The notes under the pieces: generated by a model
What the model saw: the letters and a program-made list of their open reading frames with translations, nothing else
Database searches by the model: none
Told to the model about the DNA's origin: nothing
Translations under genes and position numbers: made by a program
Source: an uncultured Shimia sp.
GTDB taxonomy: Bacteria; Pseudomonadota; Alphaproteobacteria; Rhodobacterales; Rhodobacteraceae
DNA length: 64,000 nt
Direction of reading: 5' to 3'
Assembly (NCBI RefSeq): GCF_947493595.1
Contig: NZ_CANLRL010000001.1
Span: 62,001-126,000 of the forward strand
Shown: positions 34,262 through 43,402 of the stretch, piece after piece
How positions within the stretch are numbered: position 1 is the first letter of the stretch
How the letters are laid out: every line of letters starts with the position of its first letter

Positions 34262-34702
34262 TCAAGTGGTGGCCCCGTTCATGACGCGCTCAATTGCGGC
34301 CATGGTGGCCTGCGGGTCCGCTTGGTATTTGATCAGGTGCTTGTCGCCGTTTTTGGTGACCACCTGCACAAAACTGCCCAGTTTGTTCAGCTCGGCAATG
34401 TTGGTGAGTGAAATCGCGCGGCCTCCGGGGCCAAGCAGCCGTTGGTTGGTCAAATCCCAACGCACGGCCAATTCATCGGACATCAGATACCCTGCGCGGA
34501 CCACAACGGCGGCCAAGCCGCCAACAGCCCCGGTCCAGACGTAGGGATTTCCAACCGCCCACAAAATGCCCATGCCTGCAGCCATGGCGCCTGCGGCGAT
34601 CCAGGTGTTGGTGCGAATGTAGCTGCTGCGGTTGCCTTGGAAACTCTCCAATACGGTCTCGCCGTCCAGAAGCTCTGCGGTAGGTGTCAAAAGATCAGGC
34701 AT
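34262..34702 (-). CDS. Unknown membrane protein with PH-like domain, pyr operon
   Basis: Product of 146 residues with two membrane spans at about 37-75 (IAAGAMAAGMGILWAVG and WTGAVGGLAAVVVRAGY) followed by a soluble beta-rich part (LAVRWDLTNQRLLGPGGRAISL) that looks like a bacterial PH-type domain. ATG at 34702 begins MPDLLTP and overlaps the upstream gene's stop by one base (TGATG). It lies between pyrB and the pyrC-like gene. Function unknown. Confidence 0.7.
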   Translation of the reverse strand: MPDLLTPTAELLDGETVLESFQGNRSSYIRTNTWIAAGAMAAGMGILWAVGNPYVWTGAVGGLAAVVVRAGYLMSDELAVRWDLTNQRLLGPGGRAISLTNIAELNKLGSFVQVVTKNGDKHLIKYQADPQATMAAIERVMNGATT

Positions 34703-35262
34703 CACAAAATCCAAAAGAGAAAGCCGCCCAAAACAAGGGCAACAAGGGGCAAGGCCAATATGGCTAACAGCAAAGTCAGATGTGGGTTGGAGGAGGGCGC
34801 AGGTGCCACGGCCCCTTGTGTTGGCGCGGGGCCCTTGGCGCTGGCGTCGGGCAGCGGTTCAAAAAGCACCGGCGCGCCCTCTTCATTGTATGTGCCAATC
34901 CAGCGTAGGGGGGATTTGGGCGTCAATGTCTGCGCCACGCCATCAAAGGCGGCGGACACCACCACAAGCACCCAGCCGCTTTGCGCTGATAGGCGCGCGC
35001 TATCCTCGGACACATCTTTTTGCGCAATGCCAAGGCCTTCGACCATATAGCCGGTGAGCCCCATCTCTTCGAGATCGCTTACGGGAAAAAGCTCGATGAA
35101 GTCCTCATCCAGATAGGTGAAACCCAACGCCTCTTTCAAAGGCCAAGACAGCAACGCGCCATCCACGCCATTCACTTGTGTGCGAAAGGCCTCAATCTCT
35201 TCTGACGGCACGTCAACGGCGAACAGCCGCACCAATCCGCGTTCTGAAGAGGAAACCTGCAC
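34702..35262 (-). CDS. Unknown tail-anchored protein, pyr operon
   Basis: Product of 186 residues: a soluble alpha/beta N-terminal part to about 120, a Pro/Ala-rich linker (SAKGPAPTQGAVAPAPSS) and one C-terminal membrane span (LTLLLAILALPLVALVLGGFL). It is thus probably anchored by its tail with the bulk in the cytoplasm. The start is GTG at 35262, five bases after the 33-residue gene; the ribosome site is weak. I do not recognise the family. Confidence 0.65.
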   Translation of the reverse strand: MQVSSSERGLVRLFAVDVPSEEIEAFRTQVNGVDGALLSWPLKEALGFTYLDEDFIELFPVSDLEEMGLTGYMVEGLGIAQKDVSEDSARLSAQSGWVLVVVSAAFDGVAQTLTPKSPLRWIGTYNEEGAPVLFEPLPDASAKGPAPTQGAVAPAPSSNPHLTLLLAILALPLVALVLGGFLFWIL

Positions 35263-35267
35263 GCGCG

Positions 35268-35369
35268 TCAGCCCCCGATCCAGACAACCAGGCCAACAAA
35301 GGCAAACATCACAATCAGGGCAACAGTGGCGACACGGCCGCTCATTTTAGGGTCTTTGGGATCTTCCAT
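35268..35369 (-). CDS. 33-residue single-span membrane protein, pyr operon
   Basis: Short open frame with ATG at 35369 and TGA at 35268-35270. The product begins MEDPKDPKMSGR and continues as one hydrophobic helix (VATVALIVMFAFVGLVVWIG). It fits exactly between pyrB, which begins downstream on the coordinate scale and is read first, and the tail-anchored protein gene, with no wasted space, which supports reality. It is too short for routine gene callers. Role unknown. Confidence 0.6.
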   Translation of the reverse strand: MEDPKDPKMSGRVATVALIVMFAFVGLVVWIGG

Positions 35370-35372
35370 GGC

Positions 35373-36329
35373 TTACGCCTCCATCACCTGTTGGGCGCGG
35401 GTTTCGCGCAGGTTGCGGGCCAAAAGGTCCATGGCCGCCATACGCACGGCCACACCCATTTCCACCTGCTCCTGAATGACCGAGCGGTTGATGTCGTCGG
35501 CAATCTCGCCGTCAATCTCCACGCCGCGGTTCATCGGGCCGGGGTGCATCACAATTGCGTCGTCTTTGGCATGGGCCAGTTTGGCTGCATCCAGACCATA
35601 GCGGTGATAATATTCGCGCTCAGACGGAATAAACCCGCCGTCCATGCGCTCTTTCTGAAGCCGCAGCATCATCACCACGTCAACACCTTTGAGGCCTTCG
35701 TCCATGTCCTCGTAAATCTCTGCGCCAAATTCAGCAAAGTTGCCGGGCACCAGTGTCGGCGGCCCGATCAGGCGCACGCGGTTTTCCATCTTGCCCAGCA
35801 GGATCAGATTGGAGCGCGCCACACGGCTGTGGGCGATGTCGCCACAAATCGCGATGTTCAGGCGGTGCAAACGTCCCTTGGCGCGCCGAATGGTGAGCGC
35901 GTCCAACAACGCCTGTGTCGGGTGCTCATGCCGTCCGTCTCCCGCGTTCAGCACCGCACAATTCACCTTTTGAGCCAGTAGGTCCACGGCGCCGGAATGC
36001 GGGTGTCGCACAACCAACAGATCCGGGTGCATCGCGTTCAGCGTCATCGCCGTATCAATCAGCGTCTCGCCCTTTTTGATCGAGCTGGCCTGCATCGCCA
36101 TGTTCATCACATCGGCGCCCAAGCGTTTGCCAGCAATCTCAAAACTCGCCTGCGTGCGGGTGGAGTTCTCAAAGAACATGTTGATCTGTGTGAGGCCGGT
36201 CAGCGCATCGGAGTGCTTTTGCGCGCGGCGGTTTTGATCAACGTATTGATCCGCGAGGTCCAGCACGGTGGTGATCTCTTCAGGCCTGAGCGGCTCGATC
36301 CCCAAAAGATGCTTGTGGTCAAAGCGCAT
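35373..36329 (-). CDS. pyrB: Aspartate carbamoyltransferase catalytic subunit
   Basis: Forms carbamoyl-aspartate from carbamoyl phosphate and aspartate, step two of pyrimidine synthesis. The 318-residue protein carries the carbamoyl-phosphate motif [12 protein letters not shown], the HPTQALLD segment, [12 protein letters not shown], and the [11 protein letters not shown] motif binding aspartate. No pyrI-like regulatory gene follows; instead the operon continues with small membrane proteins and an inactive dihydroorotase homologue, the partner seen in PyrB-PyrC' complexes. Confidence 0.96.
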   Translation of the reverse strand: MRFDHKHLLGIEPLRPEEITTVLDLADQYVDQNRRAQKHSDALTGLTQINMFFENSTRTQASFEIAGKRLGADVMNMAMQASSIKKGETLIDTAMTLNAMHPDLLVVRHPHSGAVDLLAQKVNCAVLNAGDGRHEHPTQALLDALTIRRAKGRLHRLNIAICGDIAHSRVARSNLILLGKMENRVRLIGPPTLVPGNFAEFGAEIYEDMDEGLKGVDVVMMLRLQKERMDGGFIPSEREYYHRYGLDAAKLAHAKDDAIVMHPGPMNRGVEIDGEIADDINRSVIQEQVEMGVAVRMAAMDLLARNLRETRAQQVMEA

Positions 36330-36455
36330 GTGCTGCTCCTTTTGCCGAGATTGGACCGCTTATAAGAAGGGGGAGGGGGCGGGGCAAGCACCCCTCTACG
36401 CGATCAAAGACTTTGCGCTCTTTTGTCTGCGCCGCTGGCGGTCTACTCTGCGGCC

Positions 36456-37250
36456 ATGGAATCGGCTTTGGACTATCATACGGCGCGCGCCTTGCTGGAA
36501 TGGCATGTGGAACTCGGCGCCACCGAAGCCATTCTGGACGCGCCTCTGGACCGCTATGAGGTGCCCAAAGAAGACCCCAAGAAAAAAGCCGCAGCCGCCG
36601 CATTGCCGGAGACACCTGCCGCGCCGGTGCGCAGGCCTAAGATTGATCCGGTGGCCGAGGCGGAAAAGGCCGCAAAGGCCGCTGGTGATCTCGCCGCATT
36701 GGAGCAGGCGATGGCGCAGTTTGAGCACTGCACCCTCAAACGCGGTGCCCGCAATCTTGTCTTTGCGGATGGCAATCCAGCGGCGCGGATGATGATCATT
36801 GGGGACGCGCCGGACCGTGATGAAGACCGGGAAGGCAAACCGTTTGTGAGCCGCGCAGGGGCGCTTTTCGATAATATGTTCTCAGCCCTCGAAATGGGCC
36901 GCGATGTACCAATGAGCAAAGATGCGCTTTATATTGCGCCGGTAGTGCCATGGCGCGCGCAACGTGGCGGCGAAGTGCCGGCCCCGGTTCTGAAAATGAT
37001 GCGCCCGTTTCTGGAGCGCCATATCCAATTGGTGGCGCCGGATGTGATTGTGTTGATGGGCAACGCCGCTTTGGAATGTGTTTCCGGCCAACGCGGCATC
37101 AGTCGCGCCCGCGGGCAGTGGCAAACTGCTTTTGACAAGCCTGTGCTGCCGATGATGAACCCCGCTGATTTGCTGCGGCGTCCGGCTTTAAAGCGGGAAG
37201 CCTGGGCTGACCTGCTGAGCCTGAAGGCCAAGTTGGACGAAACATCATGA
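36456..37250 (+). CDS. Uracil-DNA glycosylase family 4-like protein with altered motifs
   Basis: DNA repair glycosylase-like protein of 264 residues. An N-terminal helical part and an Ala/Pro/Lys-rich linker precede the UDG fold. Motif A reads GDAPDRDEDREGKPF where family 4 has GEAPGxxED; motif B reads MMNPADLLRRP where HPSxLLR is usual. Only one Cys (HCTLKRGARN) remains of the CxxC that with other Cys holds a 4Fe-4S cluster. It may still cut uracil or another base; the altered residues make this uncertain. ATG at 36456 is preferred over an upstream TTG. Its stop overlaps the next gene (ATGA). Confidence 0.8.
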   Translation: MESALDYHTARALLEWHVELGATEAILDAPLDRYEVPKEDPKKKAAAAALPETPAAPVRRPKIDPVAEAEKAAKAAGDLAALEQAMAQFEHCTLKRGARNLVFADGNPAARMMIIGDAPDRDEDREGKPFVSRAGALFDNMFSALEMGRDVPMSKDALYIAPVVPWRAQRGGEVPAPVLKMMRPFLERHIQLVAPDVIVLMGNAALECVSGQRGISRARGQWQTAFDKPVLPMMNPADLLRRPALKREAWADLLSLKAKLDETS

Positions 37251-37852
37251 GAATCCTCGCCTTTTCTGATCTGCACCGCGCAGCACCCGCAGCCCGCCGC
37301 CTTGTTGAGATGAGCCAGGACGCGGATTTGGTCATTGCCGCGGGCGATTTCACCAACCACCGCAAAGACTTGACCGGTGCGCTGGATCTGATCGCGGGTA
37401 TCACCACACCGATCATCATGGTGCCCGGCAACAACGAAAGCGAAGACGAGCTGCGCGCCGCCGCGCCCAACAACGCCACGGTTTTGCATGGCGAGGCCAC
37501 CATCTTCGAAGGTCTCAACATTTTTGGCCTCGGCTATGCCGTGCCCGTCACGCCCTTCAAAGACTGGTCCTGTGACCTTGACGAGCCCACCGCGGCCAAA
37601 ATGTTGGCCGCCTGCGAAACCGTCGATATCCTGATCAGCCACTCGCCCCCCACAGGCCATGTTGATGTGACCTCCACCGGGCTGTCGCTTGGCTCCAAGG
37701 CAGTGCTTGAGGCAATTGAGCGCATTGCGCCGCCTTTGGTCCTATGTGGTCATATCCACGATTGTTGGGGGCAATCGTCACAGGTTGGCCCGTCCAAAGT
37801 TGTGAACCTCGGCCCCACCGGCACCTGGTTTGACATCGCCCCATCCGCTTAG
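37247..37852 (+). CDS. Calcineurin-like metallophosphoesterase
   Basis: Cytoplasmic metal-dependent phosphoesterase of 201 residues with the family motifs in order: DLH (FSDLHRA), GDF (AAGDFTN), GNNE (VPGNNESE), SHSPP and GHIHD. The fold is the YfcE/MJ0936-type small class. The start overlaps the UDG-like gene stop by four bases and moaB follows nine bases later. Substrate unknown; a role with the UDG in DNA repair or nucleotide clean-up is possible. Confidence 0.88.
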   Translation: MRILAFSDLHRAAPAARRLVEMSQDADLVIAAGDFTNHRKDLTGALDLIAGITTPIIMVPGNNESEDELRAAAPNNATVLHGEATIFEGLNIFGLGYAVPVTPFKDWSCDLDEPTAAKMLAACETVDILISHSPPTGHVDVTSTGLSLGSKAVLEAIERIAPPLVLCGHIHDCWGQSSQVGPSKVVNLGPTGTWFDIAPSA

Positions 37853-37861
37853 GAGGCATTT

Positions 37862-38407
37862 ATGGGCCGCATTGACGAAAGCAAAACCTTCATTCCGGTG
37901 AAAATCGCTGTGCTCACGGTGAGTGATAGCCGTGAGCTGAGCCAAGATCGCTCCGGCGACACTCTGGTGGCCCGGTTGGAGGCGGCCGGCCACATCCTCG
38001 CGGATCGCACAATCATCAAAGACGAGCGCGCTGACATCGCGGCGCAGCTGCGCGCGTGGTGCGCCAATGAGGCCATCGACGTGATCATCTCTACCGGCGG
38101 CACCGGCTTGACGGGGCGGGACGTGACGGTGGAGGCACACCGCGATGTCTATGAGAAAGAGATTGAGGCCTTTGGCACCGTCTTCACCATGGTCTCGATG
38201 CAGAAAATCGGCACATCTGCCGTGCAATCCCGCGCCACAGGTGGTGTGTCCAATGGCACCTATCTCTTTGCGCTGCCCGGCAGCCCCGGCGCGTGCAAAG
38301 ACGCCTGGGATGAAATCCTGAAGTACCAGCTCGACTACCGCCACATGCCCTGCAACTTTGTGGAAATCATGCCGCGGCTGGATGAGCATTTGAAGCGCAG
38401 CAAATAA
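37862..38407 (+). CDS. moaB: Molybdenum cofactor biosynthesis protein B
   Basis: Protein of 181 residues in the MogA/MoaB family that adenylates molybdopterin. STGGTGLTGRDVTVEA is the conserved active-site loop (Asp in GRDVT), and LPGSPGACKDAWDEIL is the C-terminal signature. GGAGG precedes the ATG. It is the last of a three-gene operon. A second molybdenum cofactor gene group (fdhD-mobA-mobB-moeA) is at 51.9-55.2 kb. Confidence 0.93.
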   Translation: MGRIDESKTFIPVKIAVLTVSDSRELSQDRSGDTLVARLEAAGHILADRTIIKDERADIAAQLRAWCANEAIDVIISTGGTGLTGRDVTVEAHRDVYEKEIEAFGTVFTMVSMQKIGTSAVQSRATGGVSNGTYLFALPGSPGACKDAWDEILKYQLDYRHMPCNFVEIMPRLDEHLKRSK

Positions 38408-38440
38408 TCTTGCACCTCCGTCAACTTTTTTGACAAAAAA

Positions 38441-38462
38441 TGTGACGGAACGTTCGCTGACA
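38441..38462. promoter_or_regulatory. Imperfect 22-bp palindrome before the RND efflux genes
   Basis: A dyad centred on GGAACGTTCG (16 of 22 positions symmetrical) follows directly after a TTGACA at 38430-38435, which could serve as a -35 element. It lies 84 bases before the adaptor gene, the usual place for a TetR-type efflux repressor site. No repressor gene is adjacent. Confidence 0.4.
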
Positions 38463-38545
38463 TCCGTATCACCTATGCGTGCCTTGGCTTTTGGTCTGGG
38501 CAGGCGCATCATGGACTGTACCACCGACGCTGGGAGGCGAGGCAG

Positions 38546-40000
38546 ATGAGATTTTTGCGGCAAAGTCTGACGGGGCTGTTTTTGCTCTCCGCCACTGTGG
38601 CTTTGATCCTCTATGCGGGCAGTCTTGTGTTTAATGCTGTCGAAGAGCGTATGGCCCAAGAGAGCAAGGGCCCGCCCGCCCGCGAGCGCGTCTTTACCGT
38701 TAATGTGAAAATCGCAGAGCCCGGCGCCGAAACGCCGGAGCTTGTGGCCTTTGGCGAGGTGCACAGCCGCCGCTCTTTGGAGGTGCGCGCGGCCGCGGCG
38801 GGCACTGTTGTCTTCCTGTCGGAAAACTTTGAAGACGGCGCCACGGTCAATGCCGGTGAGGTGTTGGCTAAAATCGACCCCACAAAAGCCCGCTATGCTT
38901 TGGATCGAATTGCCGCTGATTTACAGGATGCGGAAGCTGAACAGCGCGATGCTGACCGCACGCTCATCTTGGCGCAGGACGAATTGAAATCTGCCGAGGC
39001 ACAATTGGGGTTGCGGCAGAAAGCCTTTGATCGCCAGATTGACCTGCAAGATCGTGGGGTCGGCACCGCAGCCTCCGTGGAAGTGGCTGAACTGGCTCAG
39101 GCCGCCGCCCGCCAATCGGTGCTGTCTAACCGCCGCGCGTTGGCGCAGGCCGAAGCGCGGGTGGATCAGGCGGCCACCCGTTTGGATCGCACCAAAATTC
39201 AGCTGGCTGAAGCACAAAAGGACCTCGACGACACGGTGATCACCGCTGATTTCTCCGGCACGCTGTCTGAGGTCAACATTGTCCAGGGCGGGTTGGTTTC
39301 CATGAACGAACGCCTTGCCACGCTGATTGACGCTGAGGCGCTCGAAGTGGCGTTTCGTGTCTCCACCACGCAATATGCGCGGCTGCTGGATGACGCCAAC
39401 AATTTGCATCGGGCCGAGGTCAATGTGGCCATGGATGTGCTGGGCGCCGACCTGACCGCCACCGGTGTGATCACCCGCGACGCGGCCGCAGTTGGGGAAG
39501 GCCAAACTGGGCGGGTTTTATACGCCCGACTGGACGGTCCCCGTGGCCTCAAGCCCGGAGATTTTGTCACCGTGCGTGTGCGAGAACCAGAACTTGAGGA
39601 TGTGATCCGCTTGCCTGCGACCGCGATCAACGCGGTTAGCGAAGTTCTGGTGGTCGGAGATGGCAACCGCCTGACCACGCAAAATGTGCGCCTTGTGCGC
39701 CGTCAGGGCGACGATGTTCTGGTGCGGGGACGCGGTTTGGCGGGACAGCAAGTGGTCACGCGCCGCACACCGCTGTTGGGCGAAGGCATTGCGGTGAAGC
39801 CTCTGACCGGCGAAGAGAAAATACCCGATGCGCCCGCCATGGTGGCTTTGAGCGATGAAGAGCGCGCCAAGTTTGTTGCCGCAATTGAGGCCAACGGGCG
39901 TATCCCCTCAGATGCCAAAAAACGCATGTTGCAAGCGCTCAGCCAGCCGGAGGTGCCTGCGCGCATGGTGGAACGCCTGCGCAGCCGGATGGGGGGCTAA
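38546..40000 (+). CDS. RND efflux periplasmic adaptor
   Basis: Membrane-fusion protein of 484 residues anchored by an N-terminal span (LTGLFLLSATVALILYAG). It has a biotinyl-lipoyl half (LEVRAAAAGTVVFLSENF), a long coiled-coil hairpin at about 130-225 (many Ala, Glu, Gln and Arg), the second lipoyl half (TVITADFSGTLSEVNIVQGG) and beta-barrel domains. GGGAGG precedes the ATG. The pump gene follows after three bases; no TolC-like gene is beside them. Confidence 0.92.
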   Translation: MRFLRQSLTGLFLLSATVALILYAGSLVFNAVEERMAQESKGPPARERVFTVNVKIAEPGAETPELVAFGEVHSRRSLEVRAAAAGTVVFLSENFEDGATVNAGEVLAKIDPTKARYALDRIAADLQDAEAEQRDADRTLILAQDELKSAEAQLGLRQKAFDRQIDLQDRGVGTAASVEVAELAQAAARQSVLSNRRALAQAEARVDQAATRLDRTKIQLAEAQKDLDDTVITADFSGTLSEVNIVQGGLVSMNERLATLIDAEALEVAFRVSTTQYARLLDDANNLHRAEVNVAMDVLGADLTATGVITRDAAAVGEGQTGRVLYARLDGPRGLKPGDFVTVRVREPELEDVIRLPATAINAVSEVLVVGDGNRLTTQNVRLVRRQGDDVLVRGRGLAGQQVVTRRTPLLGEGIAVKPLTGEEKIPDAPAMVALSDEERAKFVAAIEANGRIPSDAKKRMLQALSQPEVPARMVERLRSRMGG

Positions 40001-40003
40001 GCC

Positions 40004-43000
40004 ATGCGGGAAATTAGCGACCGGGCCAGCGGCATTTTGAGCTATTTCACCCGCCACGCCACCGCCGCCAACCTGCTTTTGGTGGTGCTGATCTTGGCAG
40101 GCATTGCAGCCATGCCGCGCATGCGGGCGCAGTTTTTCCCCGATGTTGTGATCGACAATGTGTCGGTGTCCATTGCCTGGGACGGGGCAGGGGCCGAAGA
40201 TGTTGATGCCGCCATTGTGCAGGTCATGGAACCCGCTCTGTTGGCTGTGGAAGGGGTGGAAAGCACCGCGTCGCGCTCCACCGAAGGCAGCGCCCGCATC
40301 ACGCTTGATTTTGAACCCGGCTGGGACATGGCGCGTGCTACAGATGATGTGCAGGTGGCCGTGGATGCCGTGAACACGCTTCCGGAGGAGGCCGAAGACC
40401 CAACCGTGCGGCGCGGCGCCTGGCGGGATCGCGTGACCGATGTGGTAATCACTGGCCCTGTGGACGTGAACCAGATTGCCCGCTTCGCGGATGAGTTTGT
40501 CACACGTCTCTATGCGGAGGGTGTGACCCGTACCACCATTCGCGGTTTGGCCGAACGTCAAACCATTGTGGAAGTCTCCTCGGTGGACCTGATCACCCAC
40601 GACATCACCATGGAGCAGATCGCGCAGGCCATTGCTCAGGAGGTCAACGCTGACCCCGCAGGCGATGTGACCGGCGCCTTTGCTCGCGTGCGGACGGGCG
40701 TGGAAAAACGCGCCCCAGATGAAATTGCGGGTATTGCCCTGCGCTCCAATTCTGACGGCACCAAGTTGACCGTGGAGGATGTGGCGACCGTGCGCGTCGA
40801 AGGTGTGGACCGCAACCGCACCTATTTTGTGGGCAACGATCCGGCCATGTCGATCCGCGTCGACCGTACCGATGCAGGCGACGCCATTGCGATGCAACGC
40901 GCCGTGGAAGAGGTCGCAGCCGAGATGCAGGCGACCTTGCCTCAAGGTGTGAAGCTCGAATTGATCCGCACCCGCGCCGAGGCCATCACTGGCCGTCTCA
41001 ACCTGTTGATCGACAACGGGTTGATGGGGCTGGCGCTGGTGATCGTGCTGCTGTTCTTATTCCTGAACGCCCGCACCGCTTTCTGGGTGGCCGCCGGTAT
41101 TCCAACAGCCATGTTTGCCGCCGTGGCGCTGATGTATGCCGCAGGGCTGACGATCAACATGATCTCGCTCTTTGGCCTGATCATCACGCTTGGCATTGTG
41201 GTGGATGACGCAATTGTGGTGGGTGAACACGCCGACGCGCGTGCGCGTCGCCTCAATGAACCGCCCTTTGTCGCCGCCGAAAACGCCGCAAAGCGTATGT
41301 CCTTGCCGGTGTTTTCCTCCACCATCACCACCGTGATTGCCTTCTTTGGTCTCACCGCCATTGGTGGGCGCTTTGGTGATCTGATTGCCGACATCCCGTT
41401 CACCGTGATTGTGGTGCTTCTGGCTTCGCTGGTGGAATGTTTCCTGATCCTGCCGCACCATATGGCCCACGCCATCAAAAACTCTGCCAAAGAGCATTGG
41501 TACGATGTGCCGTCTCGTGTGGTGAATCGGGGCTTCCGTTGGGTCCGTGAAACCCTGTTCCGCCCCTTCATGCGGTTTGTGATCTGGGCGCGCTATCCTG
41601 TGATAGCTGTCGCTGTGGTTGCCTTGGCCACGCAAGCCGCTTTGTTCATCGGCGGCGACGTGAAATGGCGTTTCTTCAACGCGCCTGAGCGCGGCTCTGT
41701 CACCGGCAATTTTGCCATGCTGCCAAGCGCGACCCGCGCCGACAGCCTTGCGATGATGAAGGAGATGCAACGCGCCACGGAGGAACTAGGCCGCGAGTAC
41801 GAAGAGCGCCACGGCCGCAATCCACTGGATTATGTGATCGCCGAAATTGGCGGCAACTCTGGCCGTTCTCTGCCGGGCTCCGAAAGCCTCGATCCAGACC
41901 TCTTAGGCGGCATTGCCATTGAACTCATCGACGCCGACTTGCGCCCCTATTCCAGTTTCGCTTTTGTCGGGGAGCTGCAGGACCGCGTCGCGCGTCATCC
42001 TTTGGTGGAAACCGTGAGCTTCCGCGGCTGGCGCTCCGGTCCCGGCGGTGATGCGCTGGACGTGCAATTCTACGGCGCCGATAGCGAAACCCTGAAATCC
42101 GCCAGCGAAGCCTTAAAAACCGCGCTGGAAGAGTTTGGCGAAGTCTCCGCCGTAGAGGACAACCTCAGCTATGACAAAGAAGAGTTGATTCTTGAGCTGA
42201 CCCCACAAGGCCGCGCGCTGGGCTTCTCCATCGATGCACTGGGCCGCGTGCTGCGGCATCGTCTCAACGGTATTGAAGCCGCCAGCTATCCAGACGGCCC
42301 GCGCAGCGCCGCCATCCGCATTGAATTGCCAGAAGGGGAGCTCACCGCCGACTTCCTTGAAGGCAGCCTGATGCGCACGCCAAACGGCGCTTATGTGCCG
42401 CTGGCGGATGTTGTGACCGTGCAAAGCCGCACCGGGTTCTCCACCGTGCGCCGCGAAAACGGCGTGCGTCTGATCTCTGTGACCGGTGATATCTCTGAGG
42501 ATGATCCCGCCCGCGCCGAAGCTATTTTGGAGCAGTTGCGCGACGACATTCTGCCCACAATTGCCAGCGAAAAACAGGTCGAGTGGCGGCTCGCAGGTTT
42601 GGCGGAGCAGGAAGATGAATTCCTCAATGATGCCCGCTCTGGCCTGATCCTCTGTCTCGCTGGCATCTATCTCGTGCTGGCATGGGTGTTCTCCAGCTGG
42701 ACCCGCCCCATGGTGGTCATGGCGATCATCCCCTTTGGTTTGGTCGGCACCATTTACGGTCACTGGTGGCACGACGTGCCACTGTCGATGTTCACCGTTG
42801 TCGGCCTTCTGGGCATGACCGGCATCATCATCAACGACAGCATCGTGCTAATCACCACCATCGACGACTACGCCAAGGACCGGGGCGTGATCCCCTCGAT
42901 CATTGACGGCGCCGCCGACCGTTTGCGCCCGGTGTTTTTGACAACGGCCACCACCGTCTTAGGCCTTGCGCCCTTGCTGTTTGAGCGCAGCGCCCAAGCG

Positions 43001-43402
43001 CAATTCCTCAAACCAACCGTGATCACGCTGGTCTACGGACTAGGCTTTGGCATGTTTCTGGTGCTGCTGGTGGTGCCGGCTTTGGTGGCCATTCAGTACG
43101 ATTTCACGCGCCAGATGCAGGCCCTGCGCCGCGCGCCCCGTGCCAAAGGCATCCGCGCAGGAGTCTTCCTCTGTGCCACGGTCATTGCCGCGTGGTTGGT
43201 CGCCACTTTTGGCTGGGTGTTGCTGAACGGCGAAATCCACCCGCTTCTGGCCCAAACCGGCCTGCCCAACGACACCTTCAACAGGGCATTCCCATCGCTG
43301 TTGCTGTTCCTCGTAGGGGCATGGTTGATTTCGTTTGGGGGGTATTTGGTGGGAGTCGCTTGGATGATGCTTCGCGCCTGGCGCAAGGCGGCCTCAGCCT
43401 GA
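40004..43402 (+). CDS. RND family efflux pump
   Basis: Inner-membrane proton-driven pump of 1132 residues, AcrB-like. It has the first span near residue 20, two large periplasmic porter loops, and the proton-relay acids in the fourth span (GIVVDDAIVVGEH). It is about 90 residues longer than usual because after the normal twelfth span there is a C-terminal extension with two further predicted spans (VFLCATVIAAWLVATFGWVL and FPSLLLFLVGAWLISFGGYL). The substrate is unknown. The last nine bases overlap the convergent next gene. Confidence 0.93.
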   Translation: MREISDRASGILSYFTRHATAANLLLVVLILAGIAAMPRMRAQFFPDVVIDNVSVSIAWDGAGAEDVDAAIVQVMEPALLAVEGVESTASRSTEGSARITLDFEPGWDMARATDDVQVAVDAVNTLPEEAEDPTVRRGAWRDRVTDVVITGPVDVNQIARFADEFVTRLYAEGVTRTTIRGLAERQTIVEVSSVDLITHDITMEQIAQAIAQEVNADPAGDVTGAFARVRTGVEKRAPDEIAGIALRSNSDGTKLTVEDVATVRVEGVDRNRTYFVGNDPAMSIRVDRTDAGDAIAMQRAVEEVAAEMQATLPQGVKLELIRTRAEAITGRLNLLIDNGLMGLALVIVLLFLFLNARTAFWVAAGIPTAMFAAVALMYAAGLTINMISLFGLIITLGIVVDDAIVVGEHADARARRLNEPPFVAAENAAKRMSLPVFSSTITTVIAFFGLTAIGGRFGDLIADIPFTVIVVLLASLVECFLILPHHMAHAIKNSAKEHWYDVPSRVVNRGFRWVRETLFRPFMRFVIWARYPVIAVAVVALATQAALFIGGDVKWRFFNAPERGSVTGNFAMLPSATRADSLAMMKEMQRATEELGREYEERHGRNPLDYVIAEIGGNSGRSLPGSESLDPDLLGGIAIELIDADLRPYSSFAFVGELQDRVARHPLVETVSFRGWRSGPGGDALDVQFYGADSETLKSASEALKTALEEFGEVSAVEDNLSYDKEELILELTPQGRALGFSIDALGRVLRHRLNGIEAASYPDGPRSAAIRIELPEGELTADFLEGSLMRTPNGAYVPLADVVTVQSRTGFSTVRRENGVRLISVTGDISEDDPARAEAILEQLRDDILPTIASEKQVEWRLAGLAEQEDEFLNDARSGLILCLAGIYLVLAWVFSSWTRPMVVMAIIPFGLVGTIYGHWWHDVPLSMFTVVGLLGMTGIIINDSIVLITTIDDYAKDRGVIPSIIDGAADRLRPVFLTTATTVLGLAPLLFERSAQAQFLKPTVITLVYGLGFGMFLVLLVVPALVAIQYDFTRQMQALRRAPRAKGIRAGVFLCATVIAAWLVATFGWVLLNGEIHPLLAQTGLPNDTFNRAFPSLLLFLVGAWLISFGGYLVGVAWMMLRAWRKAASA

